Source: Cohnella sp. GbtcB17 (GTDB lineage: Bacteria; Bacillota; Bacilli; Paenibacillales; Paenibacillaceae). From it: a stretch of 64,000 bases of DNA. Numbering within the stretch: position 1 is the stretch's first letter; each line of letters opens with the position of its first letter. The DNA is taken from positions 32,809 to 96,808 of the forward strand of contig NZ_JAGXJW010000030.1 in NCBI RefSeq assembly GCF_019091135.1, given 5' to 3'. The notes below the pieces were generated by a model. It was not told the DNA's origin and ran no database searches. It saw only the letters and a program-made list of their open reading frames with translations. The position numbers and the translations under genes are program-made. This document shows positions 1 to 9,664 of this stretch, one piece after another.

Positions 1-2
1 TT

Positions 3-1031
3 CTGAAGGATGCCGCAGGCAACGTGAAAACCTTCACGCTCGGCGCAGGCGTGCGCTATGACCTGAACGGCACGACGATTACGGCAGACGCGGGCGCGAG
101 CATGCTTTACAAAGGCCGCAAGGTCGATATCGGCTACTCGGGCAGCAACATCGTGTCCATCTCGTTTGTCGCCCAGTACAAGGGCACGGTGTCGTCGAAC
201 AACACGACGACAAAGACGCTTCAGCTGCTGCTGGATAACAATTCGAACGTCACGGTGCCTTACAGCTCGCCGACCGTCGAGATTTACGGACAGACGAACC
301 GCACCTACGCGGACATCAAGGCGGGCGACAAGATCGTCGCGCTGCTCGACGGCGGGCAGAACTATGCGGTTGCGCTGCAGGTCGTGAAGACCGTTCAATT
401 CGAAGTCGTGTCCGTCGACGCTGCCGCAGCCAAGCTTAAGGCCAAGGCTTCCGACGGCTCGGTCGCCGAATGGACGGTGGGCACGGGCTTCGCGCTCCAG
501 GACGCAAGCGGCAACGCCGTGCAGCTGTCCGGATTCGCGGCAGGCACGCTGCTGAACGTGACGCTGCAGGGCGCGACGCCGACGCTGGCGAAGATCGTAC
601 CGTCGACGTTCGGACGCGTCGTCGCCATCGATACGGCCGCCGGCACGATCGATCTTCGCACGGGCACCGGCGCAGCGACGAAGCAGACGGTCGGCGCGAC
701 GCCGCTCGTCGTTCGGGGTGGCGTCTCGTCCAATACGCTCTCGGCGATCCAGCTGGACGATCGTGTCGAGCTGCGCAAGGACGAGAACGACCGCACGATT
801 TTGAACGTCGTGACGCCGGTCAGCAAAACATACTGGCGCACGGACAAGACGTCGAGCACGTTTTACTATCAGAAGGAATCGCTCAGCGACGACAACTACT
901 CGGTCGCGCTGTCGCCGCAAGCGTACATTCACCAGGGCGATACGCTGATCACGACCGACAGCCTGAACTTTGGCGATCCGATCAACGTTTACGTGCTGCG
1001 AGGCAAAGCGGTCGAGATCGTGAAGCCTTAA
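3..1031 (+). CDS. C-terminal part of a secreted beta-rich, S-layer-type protein (partial)
   Basis: The frame is open to the left edge of the window, so the true start lies upstream and only the last 343 codons are seen. The visible part has no hydrophobic helix and almost no cysteine. It is rich in Thr, Val, Ala and Gly with alternating hydrophobic residues, as in stacked beta domains. Near residues 205-260 there is a pattern of the type 'GRVVAID...GTIDLRTG' followed by 'RVELRKDEN', as in short beta-barrel modules of Bacillales surface proteins that often carry S-layer homology domains; none of those domains is within the window. The gene ends 40 bases before a strong terminator. Family assignment is inference; it could equally be a copper-amine-oxidase-like or other cell-wall protein. 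Confidence 0.6.
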   Translation: MKDAAGNVKTFTLGAGVRYDLNGTTITADAGASMLYKGRKVDIGYSGSNIVSISFVAQYKGTVSSNNTTTKTLQLLLDNNSNVTVPYSSPTVEIYGQTNRTYADIKAGDKIVALLDGGQNYAVALQVVKTVQFEVVSVDAAAAKLKAKASDGSVAEWTVGTGFALQDASGNAVQLSGFAAGTLLNVTLQGATPTLAKIVPSTFGRVVAIDTAAGTIDLRTGTGAATKQTVGATPLVVRGGVSSNTLSAIQLDDRVELRKDENDRTILNVVTPVSKTYWRTDKTSSTFYYQKESLSDDNYSVALSPQAYIHQGDTLITTDSLNFGDPINVYVLRGKAVEIVKP

Positions 1032-1070
1032 CGCTTGATTTTTAACGCTCCAGCTTGCAAGACGATCGAC

Positions 1071-1099
1071 GGCTCCGCTCACAAGCGGGGCCGTTTTTC
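1071..1099 (+). terminator. Rho-independent terminator
   Basis: A GGCTCCGCT / AGCGGGGCC stem with one G-U pair and a short loop is followed by TTTTT. It closes the surface-protein gene and separates it from nth. Confidence 0.85.
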
Positions 1100-1179
1100 T
1101 TGTCGAATCGCGGATCTTCAGCTAAACTGAAAGTTAATGCTTAAACAGGGAAACGAAGCATGGGAGATGGAAGCAAGCG

Positions 1180-1854
1180 ATGAATAAAACGAAGATGCGA
1201 TATATTTTGGACGAGATCGCCAAAATGTTCCCGGATGCGCACTGCGAGCTGAACCACCGCAACCCGTTCGAGCTGACGATCGCCGTCCTGCTGTCGGCGC
1301 AGTGCACGGACGAGACGGTGAATCGCGTCACGGCGACGCTGTTCGAGAAATATAATAAGCCGCAGGACTATCTGGACGTTCCGCTCGAGGAGCTGGAAAA
1401 CGACATTCGGCGCATCGGCCTGTTCCGCAACAAGGCGGCGAACATCCAGAAGCTGAGCCGGATTTTGATCGACAAGTACGACGGCGAAGTGCCCGCCAGC
1501 CACGAAGGACTGACCGAGCTGCCCGGCGTCGGGAGGAAGACGGCCAACGTCGTCATGTCCAACGCCTTCGACGTGCCCGCCATCGCGGTCGACACGCATG
1601 TGGAGCGGGTATCGAAGCGGCTCGCCGTCGCGAAGCCGGACGACTCCGTCCTCGAGGTCGAAAAGAAACTGATGAAGCTCGTGCCGCGCGAAGAATGGAC
1701 GCTGACGCATCACCGTCTCATCTTCCTCGGGCGCTACCATTGCAAGGCGCAAAATCCGAAATGCGAAGTATGCCCGCTGCTTGACGTTTGCCCGGAAGGC
1801 AAGCGAAGAATGAAGCCCGCGGCCGCTCGCAAGCGGGGAGGAGCAGTATCATGA
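1180..1854 (+). CDS. nth: Endonuclease III (DNA glycosylase/AP lyase)
   Basis: Base-excision repair enzyme that removes oxidised pyrimidines and cleaves the AP site by beta-elimination. The 224 residues match the usual family length. The helix-hairpin-helix ELPGVGRKTANVV carries the catalytic Lys120, and VDTHVERV carries the catalytic Asp138, at the same numbers as in E. coli Nth. The C-terminus has the C-x6-C-x2-C-x5-C iron-sulfur ligands (Cys188, 195, 198, 204). The ATG lies 9 bases after a GGGAGATGG ribosome site. The stop codon overlaps the start of the next gene (ATGA), so the two are probably translationally coupled. Identification is firm. Confidence 0.97.
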   Translation: MNKTKMRYILDEIAKMFPDAHCELNHRNPFELTIAVLLSAQCTDETVNRVTATLFEKYNKPQDYLDVPLEELENDIRRIGLFRNKAANIQKLSRILIDKYDGEVPASHEGLTELPGVGRKTANVVMSNAFDVPAIAVDTHVERVSKRLAVAKPDDSVLEVEKKLMKLVPREEWTLTHHRLIFLGRYHCKAQNPKCEVCPLLDVCPEGKRRMKPAAARKRGGAVS

Positions 1855-4800
1855 TGGCGGCGAAAATGGATACCGTGACCGATAGGTCGGTCGAGGCGGA
1901 CGGCAGCCTGACCGGCTATAGCGCTGCGCTGCTGCGCATGTCTCAAGCCGCCGCACAAGCGGGCGACGCCCAGGCGGGCGGCAAGCTGGCAGAGCTCGCG
2001 GGCAAGCTGTCGCTGGACATCGCCACGCTGGCGTTTTGCGGACACTTCTCCGCGGGCAAGTCGACGCTCGTTAACGCGCTGTGCGGTGCGCAGCTGCTGC
2101 CGTCGTCGCCGATCCCGACGAGCGCGAACGTGGTCACGATCGCGAACGGGAAGCCGGCGGTCAAGGTCGAGTTCGTCGGCAAGGACGGCTCGGTGAAGGA
2201 AATACCGGACGTATCCGTCGAGCGGCTAGGCGACCTGGCCGTGGACGGAGAAGGCGTATCGTCGATCGACGTGCGCTACCCGATCCCGCTGCTCGGCGAT
2301 TCGCTAGCGCTCGTCGATACGCCGGGAGTCGATTCCACCGACGGGGCGCACCGCGCGGCGACGGAATCCGCGCTGCACCTGGCCGACGTCGTTTTTTACG
2401 TGACGGACTACAACCATGTATTGTCCGATGTGAACTTCCGCTTCCTTCGCATGCTGCACCAATGGGGGAAGCCGACCTACTTGATCGTGAACCAGATCGA
2501 CAAGCACCGCGAGAGCGAAGTGTCCTTCGAAGCGTTCCGGGCGGGGCTCGCCAGCGCGTTAGAGGCTTGGCGCATCGAGCTGGCAGGCCTGCTGTTTCTG
2601 TCGATGCGCAGGCCCGATCACCCGCTGTCGCAGATGGGCGAGCTGCTGCGCGTCATCGAAGCGCTGAAGGGCGAAAAGGAGAAGTTGCTGCTGCACAGCG
2701 CGGACCGCTCGGCCCGGCATTTGGCGGGCGAGTTCAGGGAAGGGCTGCTGCAGCGCCAGGCGCAGCTGCGAGAGACGCTGCTCGCGCAGGCGGGCGGAGA
2801 GAGCGGCCTCGCGGAGTTGGCGCAGCGGCGCGCCGCGCTGACCGCCGAGCTGGAAGCGGCGAGGACGGCGGGGGAGCGGCAGCTGGACGGCTTGAAGCGC
2901 GAGCTCGACCAGCTGCTGGGCAATGCCGGGCTCACGCCGGCCGAGACGCGCGAGAAGGCGCGCGCCGTACTGGAGAGCAGGCAGGCGGGCTTCAAGGTCG
3001 GCTGGCTCGGCAGCGGCGCCAAGACCGAGGCGGAGCGCGAGCGCAGGCTCGCCGAGCTCGCGGCGGACTTCGCCGCGCAGGCGGAGGCGAACCTGCACGT
3101 TCACGTGCGGGCGATGCTGCGCCGCGAGGCGAGAAATGCCGGCATCGGCGATGCGGCCTGGGAAGCGTCGCTCGAGGCGGACTTCCCCGCGCCGGACGCC
3201 GCATGGATTGCGTCGCTCGTCAAGCCTGGCGCAGGAGCGGGCGGCGATGCGACGCTCCAGTACGCGTCCGAGCTTAGCTCGGAGTGGAAGCGCAGGGTGA
3301 GGAAAACGGCGCTCGCACGCTTCGAGGAAATCGTCGCAAGCCGGCAGCCGGAGCGCGATGCGGACGCCGCATCGCTCGCAAGCTCGCTCGGCGAGCTGAG
3401 CGAAAGGCAAGCGGCAGCCGACCGTCTTCAGGCGCTCGACGCGGAGGCGGCTGAAGCAGAGCGCAGTCTGGTGGAGATGCTCCCGACGGCGGGTGTCGCC
3501 GACATCGCCGAGCTGAAGCTGCCGGCGCCGGCGCCGCTCGAAGCGCAGACCGCGTCGCAGCCGGTGTCGGCGGACGCGGCGCCGGCCGTCAGCCTGTCGA
3601 GCGCCGGAGTCGAAGCTGCGGCAGATGAGGCTGCCCAGGCCGGAGAGAGCGGCTCTTACGGCGCCTCTGCAAGCGCCGCGAGCTTGCTCGAGCGCGGCTC
3701 GGCGCTGCTGGCGCCGTTCCCCGAGCTCGCGCGGCAGCGCGAAGCGCTGTCTGCCAAGGCGGCGCAGCTGCGGGACAGCCGCTTCACGATCGCGCTGTTC
3801 GGGGCCTTCAGCGCAGGCAAGTCTTCCTTCGCCAACGCGCTCGTCGGCCAGCCGGCGCTGCCCGTGTCGCCGAATCCGACGACGGCGACGATCAACCGGA
3901 TCGTCGCGCCAGAACCCGATGCGCCTCACGGCACGGCCCGCATCTATATGAAGGAAGCGGAAGACATGCAAAGCGACCTCGCGCATTCGCTCGCGCGCCT
4001 CGGCGTCCGCGAGCGCGATATCGCGTCCGCTGCCGGTCCTGCGGAGCTGTTCGCCCTGGCGGCGCGCATGTCGCCGGACGACATCCATCCGCGCGGGCGG
4101 CCGCACTTGGCATTCCTGCGCGCCGCCGCACGCGGCTGGGACCGCTACGGTCCGCTGCTCGGCACATCGTTTACGGCGGAGGGCGCCGACTACCGCCGCT
4201 ATGTGGCGGACGAGGAAGCGTCCTGCTTCGTCGCCTCGGCCGACCTGCACGTCGACTCGCCGCTGACTCGCAGCGGCGCGGTGCTCGTCGACACGCCCGG
4301 AGCGGATTCGATCAACGCCCGCCATACGGGCGTCGCCTTCGTGTACATCAAAAACGCGGACGCGGTTCTGGTCGTTACGTATTACAATCACGCCTTTACC
4401 GAAGCGGACCGCAGCTTCCTGCAACAGCTCGGCAGCGTCAAGGACGCCTTCGAGCTCGACAAAATGTTTTTCGTGCTGAACGCTGCGGACCTCGCCGCTT
4501 CGGCCGAGGAGCTGGCGGGCGTCGCCGCGCACGTCGAGTCGCAGCTGCTCAAGCACGGCATCCGGCAGCCCCGCATTTATCCCGTCTCGAGCCTGCTCGG
4601 CCTCGAAGCGAAGCTGGCGGGCGACGCTGCCGGACGCAGACAATCCGGGCTGGCCGACTTCGAAGCCGCCTTCCGCCGCTTCGCGGACGAGGAGCTCGGC
4701 AGCCTGGCGCTCGCCTCCGCGCGCAAGCAGCTCGATCGCATCGGCGCGCGCATCGACGGCCTGCTCGGCGCCGCCAGCGAGGATGCGGCGAGCAGGCAAG

Positions 4801-5552
4801 CGTCCGCCGCCGCCATGCTTCGGGCCGCCGAGTCGCTGCGGGAAGCCTGGTCGGCCGGGCCGCCCGAAGCGGCCATCCAGCCGCTTGTCGAGGAGCTGGG
4901 GGAACAGCTGTACCATATGCGCCGCAGGGTGCAGTACCGATTCGGCGAGCACTTCATGACGGCGTTCCACCCGTCCGTGCTCCAGGACGACGGCCGCGAT
5001 CTGCGCAAGCTGATCGTCTCGTGCTGGCTGGACTTGAAGCGCGGCGTCGGCGAGGACCTTCAGCAGGAGCTGCGGTCGGCCGGGCTTCGCATGGAGACGG
5101 CGCTCGGCCGCGTCATCGGCCGGCAGGTCGAGGACGGGATCGCAAAAGCGGGCCTTGGCGGCTTCGAGACGGAGCCGCCCGCAGCGCCGGCGCTTGGCCT
5201 GCCGGTGCCGGAGCCCTTCGGCGCCGGCCCGGATTGGGACGGCCGCAAGCTCTGGCAGGCTTTCAAGAGCCCGAAGCACTTCTTCGAGCGCGAGGGCAGC
5301 GCGGCGCTGAAGAGCGAGGCAGAGGCCGCGCTTTTCCAGGCGGCCGACGCCTGGCTCGCCGGCGTTCGGGAAGCCTGGGCGAGCCGGATCGCGGCCGCCT
5401 TCGAGAGCGAGCTTCAGGATGTCGCGGTCCGTCTTGCGTCGGAGCTGACCGCCTACGCCGAAGGCGTCAGACGCGCGCTCGAGACGCCCGGCTCGGACGA
5501 CGCGCTCAGACGTCTGCAAAGCGATTGGCAAGGCTTAAAATCGGGCATTTAA
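1851..5552 (+). CDS. Two-module bacterial dynamin-like GTPase (DynA/YpbR type)
   Basis: Large membrane-remodelling GTPase of 1233 residues, close to the length of B. subtilis DynA, in which two dynamin modules are fused in one chain. Module 1 has G1 GHFSAGKST (about residues 64-72), G3 DTPGVDS and G4 NQID. Module 2 has G1 GAFSAGKSS (about 648-657), G3 DTPGADS and an N-A-A-D form of G4. The intervening and C-terminal parts are long Ala/Glu/Arg-rich helices typical of dynamin stalks. DynA proteins tether and fuse membranes and help resist phage and pore-forming stress (family knowledge). The open frame extends 21 codons upstream, but the ATG at 1851, after GGGAGGAG and overlapping the nth stop, is preferred. 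Confidence 0.92.
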   Translation: MMAAKMDTVTDRSVEADGSLTGYSAALLRMSQAAAQAGDAQAGGKLAELAGKLSLDIATLAFCGHFSAGKSTLVNALCGAQLLPSSPIPTSANVVTIANGKPAVKVEFVGKDGSVKEIPDVSVERLGDLAVDGEGVSSIDVRYPIPLLGDSLALVDTPGVDSTDGAHRAATESALHLADVVFYVTDYNHVLSDVNFRFLRMLHQWGKPTYLIVNQIDKHRESEVSFEAFRAGLASALEAWRIELAGLLFLSMRRPDHPLSQMGELLRVIEALKGEKEKLLLHSADRSARHLAGEFREGLLQRQAQLRETLLAQAGGESGLAELAQRRAALTAELEAARTAGERQLDGLKRELDQLLGNAGLTPAETREKARAVLESRQAGFKVGWLGSGAKTEAERERRLAELAADFAAQAEANLHVHVRAMLRREARNAGIGDAAWEASLEADFPAPDAAWIASLVKPGAGAGGDATLQYASELSSEWKRRVRKTALARFEEIVASRQPERDADAASLASSLGELSERQAAADRLQALDAEAAEAERSLVEMLPTAGVADIAELKLPAPAPLEAQTASQPVSADAAPAVSLSSAGVEAAADEAAQAGESGSYGASASAASLLERGSALLAPFPELARQREALSAKAAQLRDSRFTIALFGAFSAGKSSFANALVGQPALPVSPNPTTATINRIVAPEPDAPHGTARIYMKEAEDMQSDLAHSLARLGVRERDIASAAGPAELFALAARMSPDDIHPRGRPHLAFLRAAARGWDRYGPLLGTSFTAEGADYRRYVADEEASCFVASADLHVDSPLTRSGAVLVDTPGADSINARHTGVAFVYIKNADAVLVVTYYNHAFTEADRSFLQQLGSVKDAFELDKMFFVLNAADLAASAEELAGVAAHVESQLLKHGIRQPRIYPVSSLLGLEAKLAGDAAGRRQSGLADFEAAFRRFADEELGSLALASARKQLDRIGARIDGLLGAASEDAASRQASAAAMLRAAESLREAWSAGPPEAAIQPLVEELGEQLYHMRRRVQYRFGEHFMTAFHPSVLQDDGRDLRKLIVSCWLDLKRGVGEDLQQELRSAGLRMETALGRVIGRQVEDGIAKAGLGGFETEPPAAPALGLPVPEPFGAGPDWDGRKLWQAFKSPKHFFEREGSAALKSEAEAALFQAADAWLAGVREAWASRIAAAFESELQDVAVRLASELTAYAEGVRRALETPGSDDALRRLQSDWQGLKSGI

Positions 5553-5587
5553 GACGATTTTTCGCCAGTGGATTATGTCCGCATATC

Positions 5588-5630
5588 GACTCTTCTCGCA
5601 TCGTCACGAGATGTGAGAAGGGTCTTTTCT
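5588..5630 (+). terminator. Rho-independent terminator after the dynamin gene
   Basis: A 15-pair stem GACTCTTCTCGCATC / GATGTGAGAAGGGTC, including two G-U pairs, with a short loop and a TTTTCTT tail. Confidence 0.85.
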
Positions 5631-5774
5631 TGGCTTTGCTCCCGATTTCCCCGTTTTACTGCCGCATACCGGGATGTAAGGGCTTAAACAGGATGATTTA
5701 AGAGATATCGGTCTCCCTGCCATGCTTAATCGCTCTCGCACGTACTCAGCGTTTCTCCGTCCGGCATACGGCGT

Positions 5775-5803
5775 TTGAACGGTTGTGACAATCCTGTTAC
5801 ACT
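5775..5803 (+). promoter_or_regulatory. Sigma-A promoter for the ABC exporter operon
   Basis: TTGAAC, a 17-base spacer and TACACT lie 33 bases before the TTG start at 5837. No operator is obvious. Confidence 0.6.
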
Positions 5804-5836
5804 TCCGTGGGGATGCTCACAGGGGAGGACTGTCGC

Positions 5837-7621
5837 TTGGATATTTTCAAAGGCCTCAAGCAATTTTTCTGGCCGGACAAAGGTTTTTTGATGGGCTCGG
5901 TGCTCGGACTCGCAATCGCAACGGCGATCGGTCTCGTGTATCCGCTGCTCCTCAAGGCGTTGATCGACGACGTGATCAAGCCGAAGGAGTTCGACGGCAT
6001 CATGGGGCTTGCGCTGCTTGCGGTCGCGCTGATCGTCGTCAAAGCCGCTTTTCAGTACGTGCACGGCTTTTGCGGGGGACGTCTTGGCAACAGACTCGCT
6101 TACCGCATGCGCAATGCCAGCTACGACAAGCTTCAGCAACTTTCGTTTTCGTTTTACGACCAAGCAAGGACAGGAGACCTCATGTCGCGGCTGACCGCCG
6201 ACATCGAAGGCATCCGCAACTTCGTCGGGTTCGGCTTCGCCCAGCTGCTCAACACGCTGTTTCTGGTGCTGTTCGGCTTCGGCATGATGTTCTACGTCGA
6301 CTGGACGATGGGCCTTATGACGCTTGCGATCATCCCGGTTATCGGCTACTTCGCCATTCGCTTTGAGCTGCAGATCCACCCGATCTTCCGCGCCATCCGC
6401 ATTGCGATCAGTCGGCTCACGATCAGCGTCCAGGAAAACATCATGGGCGTAAGAACCGTCAAATCGTACGACAGCGCGGAGCACGAGTACAAGAAGTTCG
6501 ACGAAGGCAACAGCCAGTACAAAGAAAACAATCTATCCATCGCGGCCGTATGGGCCACCTATTTTCCGATCATCGAATTCGTAGCCAGCTTCAGCATCGC
6601 CCTCCTGCTGCTTGTGGGCGGCTGGCGCGTCATCCATCATCATATGAGCCTCGGCGACCTCGTAGCGCTGAATAGCATGCTCGGCATGATCGTGGCGCCG
6701 CTATGGACGCTGGGCTTCCAAATTAACAACTATACGATGTCCAAGGCTTCGGGAGAGCGGCTGCTGGAGCTGCTGAACCGGCATGTCGATGTGCAGCCGC
6801 CGGCGCACCCGCATGCGCCTAAGCCCGGCGGGACCGGGCTCATTCGCTACAACGACGTTACCTTCCGCTATCCGAATCACGAGCACCAGCCTTCCGCGCT
6901 CGTTAATTTCGATCTGACCGCGGGTCCCGGGTCGGTCATCGGCCTGCTCGGGGGCACGGGTTCGGGCAAATCGACCGTCGTTCAGCTGCTGCTGCGGGCG
7001 TACGACGTCACGAGCGGGTCGATCACGCTCGACGGCACCGACATTCGCCAGCTCGACTTGAACGCGCTGCGCAGCCGGACTGCGATCGTGTTTCAGGAAT
7101 CGTTCCTGTTCTCGACGACGATCCGGGAGAACATCAGCTACGGCTGCGCCGAAGCGACGCAGGAGCAGATCGAACAGGCCGCGAAGCTGGCGGACGCGCA
7201 CGGCTTTATCATGGAGCTCCCGGGCGGCTACGACACGATCGTCGGGGAACGCGGCATGGGCTTGTCCGGCGGACAGAAGCAGCGGATCGCGCTTGCCCGC
7301 GCCTTCCTGATCCGTCCGCAGGTACTCATTCTCGACGATTCCACGAGCGCGCTCGACATGGAGACGGAGCACCGCATCCAGCTGGCGCTGCGGCAGGTGA
7401 TGGAAGGGCGGACGGTGTTCATTATCGCCCACCGGATCTCCTCGCTTCGCCACGCCGACGAGATTGTCGTCCTGGATAAGGGGCATGTCGTTCAGCGCGG
7501 CAGGCACGAGGAGCTGGTGCGGCTGCCGGGTCTGTACCGGGAGACGTACCGCACGCAATACGCGGACCGGCCCGACGAACTCGGCGAGGACGCCGCAGGC
7601 GGCAGGAGGGTGAGCGGATGA
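5837..7621 (+). CDS. ABC exporter half-transporter with degenerate ATP site
   Basis: First subunit of a heterodimeric type IV ABC exporter: an N-terminal six-helix membrane domain followed by a nucleotide-binding domain. It has Walker A GGTGSGKS (about residues 373-380), a canonical LSGGQ signature, Walker B LILDD and an IIAHR switch. The residue after the Walker B Asp is Asp501 instead of the catalytic Glu, as in the non-catalytic partner (BmrC-like) of heterodimeric multidrug exporters. The open frame begins 10 codons earlier, but the TTG at 5837 is preferred because GGGGAGG lies 8 bases before it. The stop overlaps the next start by 4 bases. The substrate cannot be told from sequence. Confidence 0.93.
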   Translation: MDIFKGLKQFFWPDKGFLMGSVLGLAIATAIGLVYPLLLKALIDDVIKPKEFDGIMGLALLAVALIVVKAAFQYVHGFCGGRLGNRLAYRMRNASYDKLQQLSFSFYDQARTGDLMSRLTADIEGIRNFVGFGFAQLLNTLFLVLFGFGMMFYVDWTMGLMTLAIIPVIGYFAIRFELQIHPIFRAIRIAISRLTISVQENIMGVRTVKSYDSAEHEYKKFDEGNSQYKENNLSIAAVWATYFPIIEFVASFSIALLLLVGGWRVIHHHMSLGDLVALNSMLGMIVAPLWTLGFQINNYTMSKASGERLLELLNRHVDVQPPAHPHAPKPGGTGLIRYNDVTFRYPNHEHQPSALVNFDLTAGPGSVIGLLGGTGSGKSTVVQLLLRAYDVTSGSITLDGTDIRQLDLNALRSRTAIVFQESFLFSTTIRENISYGCAEATQEQIEQAAKLADAHGFIMELPGGYDTIVGERGMGLSGGQKQRIALARAFLIRPQVLILDDSTSALDMETEHRIQLALRQVMEGRTVFIIAHRISSLRHADEIVVLDKGHVVQRGRHEELVRLPGLYRETYRTQYADRPDELGEDAAGGRRVSG

Positions 7622-9417
7622 GCAGGCAGTTTCAATACCAGGACGACGTCCTGATCGAAAAATCGTTCAACTGGAAGCAGATGGCCCGGTTGTTCGACTA
7701 CTTGAAGCCGTATAAAGGCGCGGTGACGCGCGTCGTGTTCGTCATGATGGTATTCGGCATGCTGACGCGGCTTGCGGTTCCTTATCTGATCAGCCTGGCG
7801 ATCGACAAAGTCATCGATCCGGACGGCGGCAACGGCAGCATGGGCTACCTGTCGATCGTGTTCGGCGTGATGGCCGCCATGTACGGCCTGCGCTGGTGGG
7901 CGCAAAACTATACGATCCGGCATACGAACGACATCGGGCAAAAGGTCATTTACGACCTGCGGTCGGCGCTGTTCAAGCATGTGCAGACGCTGTCGTTCCG
8001 CTTTTTCGACAAGCGTCCGGCAGGCTCCGTTCTCGTGCGGATCACGAACGACGTCAACGCGCTGCAGGACTTGCTCTCCAACGGCGTCGTGAACTCGGTG
8101 ATCGACATCGCCCAGCTCGCGGGCATCGTCGTCATTCTGCTCGTGCTGCAGCCGAAGCTGGCGCTCGCGGTCATGATCACCGTGCCGCTGCTCATTTTCG
8201 TCTCCTCCTCGCTTCGCAAGCGGACGCGGATGGCCTGGCAGACGGTGCGCATCAAGCAATCCCGCATCAACTCGCATCTGAACGAGGCGATCCAGGGCAT
8301 GCGGGTAACGCAGGCGTTCGCGCAGGAGAAGGAAAATCAGCGCTTCTTCGAAAACCTGAACGGCAGCAGCATTCGCTCCTGGAACACCGCGTCCGCGCTC
8401 AATCAGCTGTTCGGTCCGGTGATCGAGGTCACCTCCGCGATCGGGACGCTGATCCTGCTGCTGTACGGCACGCATCTGATCAAGCAGGACGAACTGACCG
8501 TCGGAGTGCTCGTCGCGTTCATCACATACGTGAGCAACTTCTGGGAGCCGATCAACCGGCTCGGGCAGATGTACTCCCAGCTGCTCATCTCGATGTCTTC
8601 GGCGGAGCGGATCTTCGAGTATATGGACGAGAAGCCGATCGTCGCCGAAAAGGAGGACGCGAAGCCGATGCCTAACGTCCGCGGACGCGTCCAGTTCGAC
8701 CATGTCGTCTTCGGCTACGACCCGGATCGCCTGGCGCTGAAGGACGTCAGCTTCGACATCAAGCCGGGCATGACGGTCGCGCTCGTCGGCCATACCGGTT
8801 CGGGAAAGAGCACGATCGTGAACCTGCTCTGCCGATTTTACGACGTCACCTCGGGTCGCGTCCTCATCGACGGCATGGACGTCCGCGACGCGACGCTGGA
8901 CAGCCTGCGCAGGCAGATCGGCATCGTCATGCAGGATACGTTCATCTTCTGCGGCTCGATCCGGGACAACATCCGCTGCGGCCGGCCGGATGCCACCGAC
9001 GCGGAGGTCGAAGCGGCCGCGCGCTCGGTGCGCGCGCACGAATTCATCGTGAAGCTGCCCGACGGCTACGATACGCAGGTGCAGGAGCGCGGCACGGCGC
9101 TGTCCATGGGACAGCGGCAGCTGCTGTCGTTCGCCCGCGCGCTGCTCGCGGACCCGCGCATCCTGATCATGGACGAGGCGACCGCGAGCATCGACACCGA
9201 GACCGAGGTGCGCATTCAGGAGGCGCTCGGCACGCTGCTCGAGCACCGCACCTCGTTTATCGTCGCCCACCGTCTGTCTACGATCCGCCATGCGGACCTC
9301 ATCCTTGTACTCGATCACGGCGTTATCGTGGATCGGGGCAACCACGAGGAGCTCATGCGCAGGCCGGGGCATTATCGCAATCTGATCGAAGCGCAGTACA
9401 AGTTTTTGTCGGCCTGA
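7618..9417 (+). CDS. ABC exporter half-transporter, catalytic partner
   Basis: Second subunit of the exporter begun by the preceding gene; starts overlap as ATGA behind AGGAGGGTGA. It has 599 residues: a soluble N-terminal arm, six membrane helices and a nucleotide-binding domain with Walker A GHTGSGKS, Walker B ILIMDEATAS (catalytic Glu present) and IVAHRLST. Its signature is LSMGQ rather than LSGGQ. This pairs with the Asp-bearing Walker B of the first subunit to form the degenerate site, while the intact site uses this subunit's Glu and the partner's LSGGQ. That asymmetry is what BmrC/BmrD-type drug exporters show. The exact substrate is unknown. Confidence 0.94.
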   Translation: MSRQFQYQDDVLIEKSFNWKQMARLFDYLKPYKGAVTRVVFVMMVFGMLTRLAVPYLISLAIDKVIDPDGGNGSMGYLSIVFGVMAAMYGLRWWAQNYTIRHTNDIGQKVIYDLRSALFKHVQTLSFRFFDKRPAGSVLVRITNDVNALQDLLSNGVVNSVIDIAQLAGIVVILLVLQPKLALAVMITVPLLIFVSSSLRKRTRMAWQTVRIKQSRINSHLNEAIQGMRVTQAFAQEKENQRFFENLNGSSIRSWNTASALNQLFGPVIEVTSAIGTLILLLYGTHLIKQDELTVGVLVAFITYVSNFWEPINRLGQMYSQLLISMSSAERIFEYMDEKPIVAEKEDAKPMPNVRGRVQFDHVVFGYDPDRLALKDVSFDIKPGMTVALVGHTGSGKSTIVNLLCRFYDVTSGRVLIDGMDVRDATLDSLRRQIGIVMQDTFIFCGSIRDNIRCGRPDATDAEVEAAARSVRAHEFIVKLPDGYDTQVQERGTALSMGQRQLLSFARALLADPRILIMDEATASIDTETEVRIQEALGTLLEHRTSFIVAHRLSTIRHADLILVLDHGVIVDRGNHEELMRRPGHYRNLIEAQYKFLSA

Positions 9418-9434
9418 TCGGTTCTGCTTATATC

Positions 9435-9466
9435 GCTCCCGCCCGGTGAACGGGCGGGAGCTTTTT
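9435..9466 (+). terminator. Rho-independent terminator after ABC exporter
   Basis: GCTCCCGCCCG / CGGGCGGGAGC stem with a GTGAA loop and TTTTT. Confidence 0.92.
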
Positions 9467-9529
9467 GCGCGCTTGCGGGACTCTCGCGCGGTCGCTTGCA
9501 TGGGAGCATGCATCCTTTGCTTGCCCGAT

Positions 9530-9558
9530 TTGAAAAAGCGGTTCTGATTCGGTAAATT
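9530..9558 (+). promoter_or_regulatory. Sigma-A promoter for the SGNH hydrolase gene
   Basis: TTGAAA, 17 bases, TAAATT. It lies about 105 bases before the ATG, leaving a purine-rich untranslated leader. The rest of the 9418-9664 gap holds only the terminator. Confidence 0.55.
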
Positions 9559-9664
9559 GAGGGAAACGAAATAGACGCAAATGACGGGAAGGCGCGGGCA
9601 AGAAGCGAGCAGACGCGGGCAGCACGCAGCTGGCTGCGGCGCCGCTTCGAGAGGAGGGGGAGGC

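Noticed and set aside
2559..5531. 990-codon open frame on the minus strand
   Set aside because: It is antisense to the dynamin gene, Arg/Gly/Ala/Leu-rich, without motifs or a ribosome site. Long antisense frames are expected from high GC at third codon positions.
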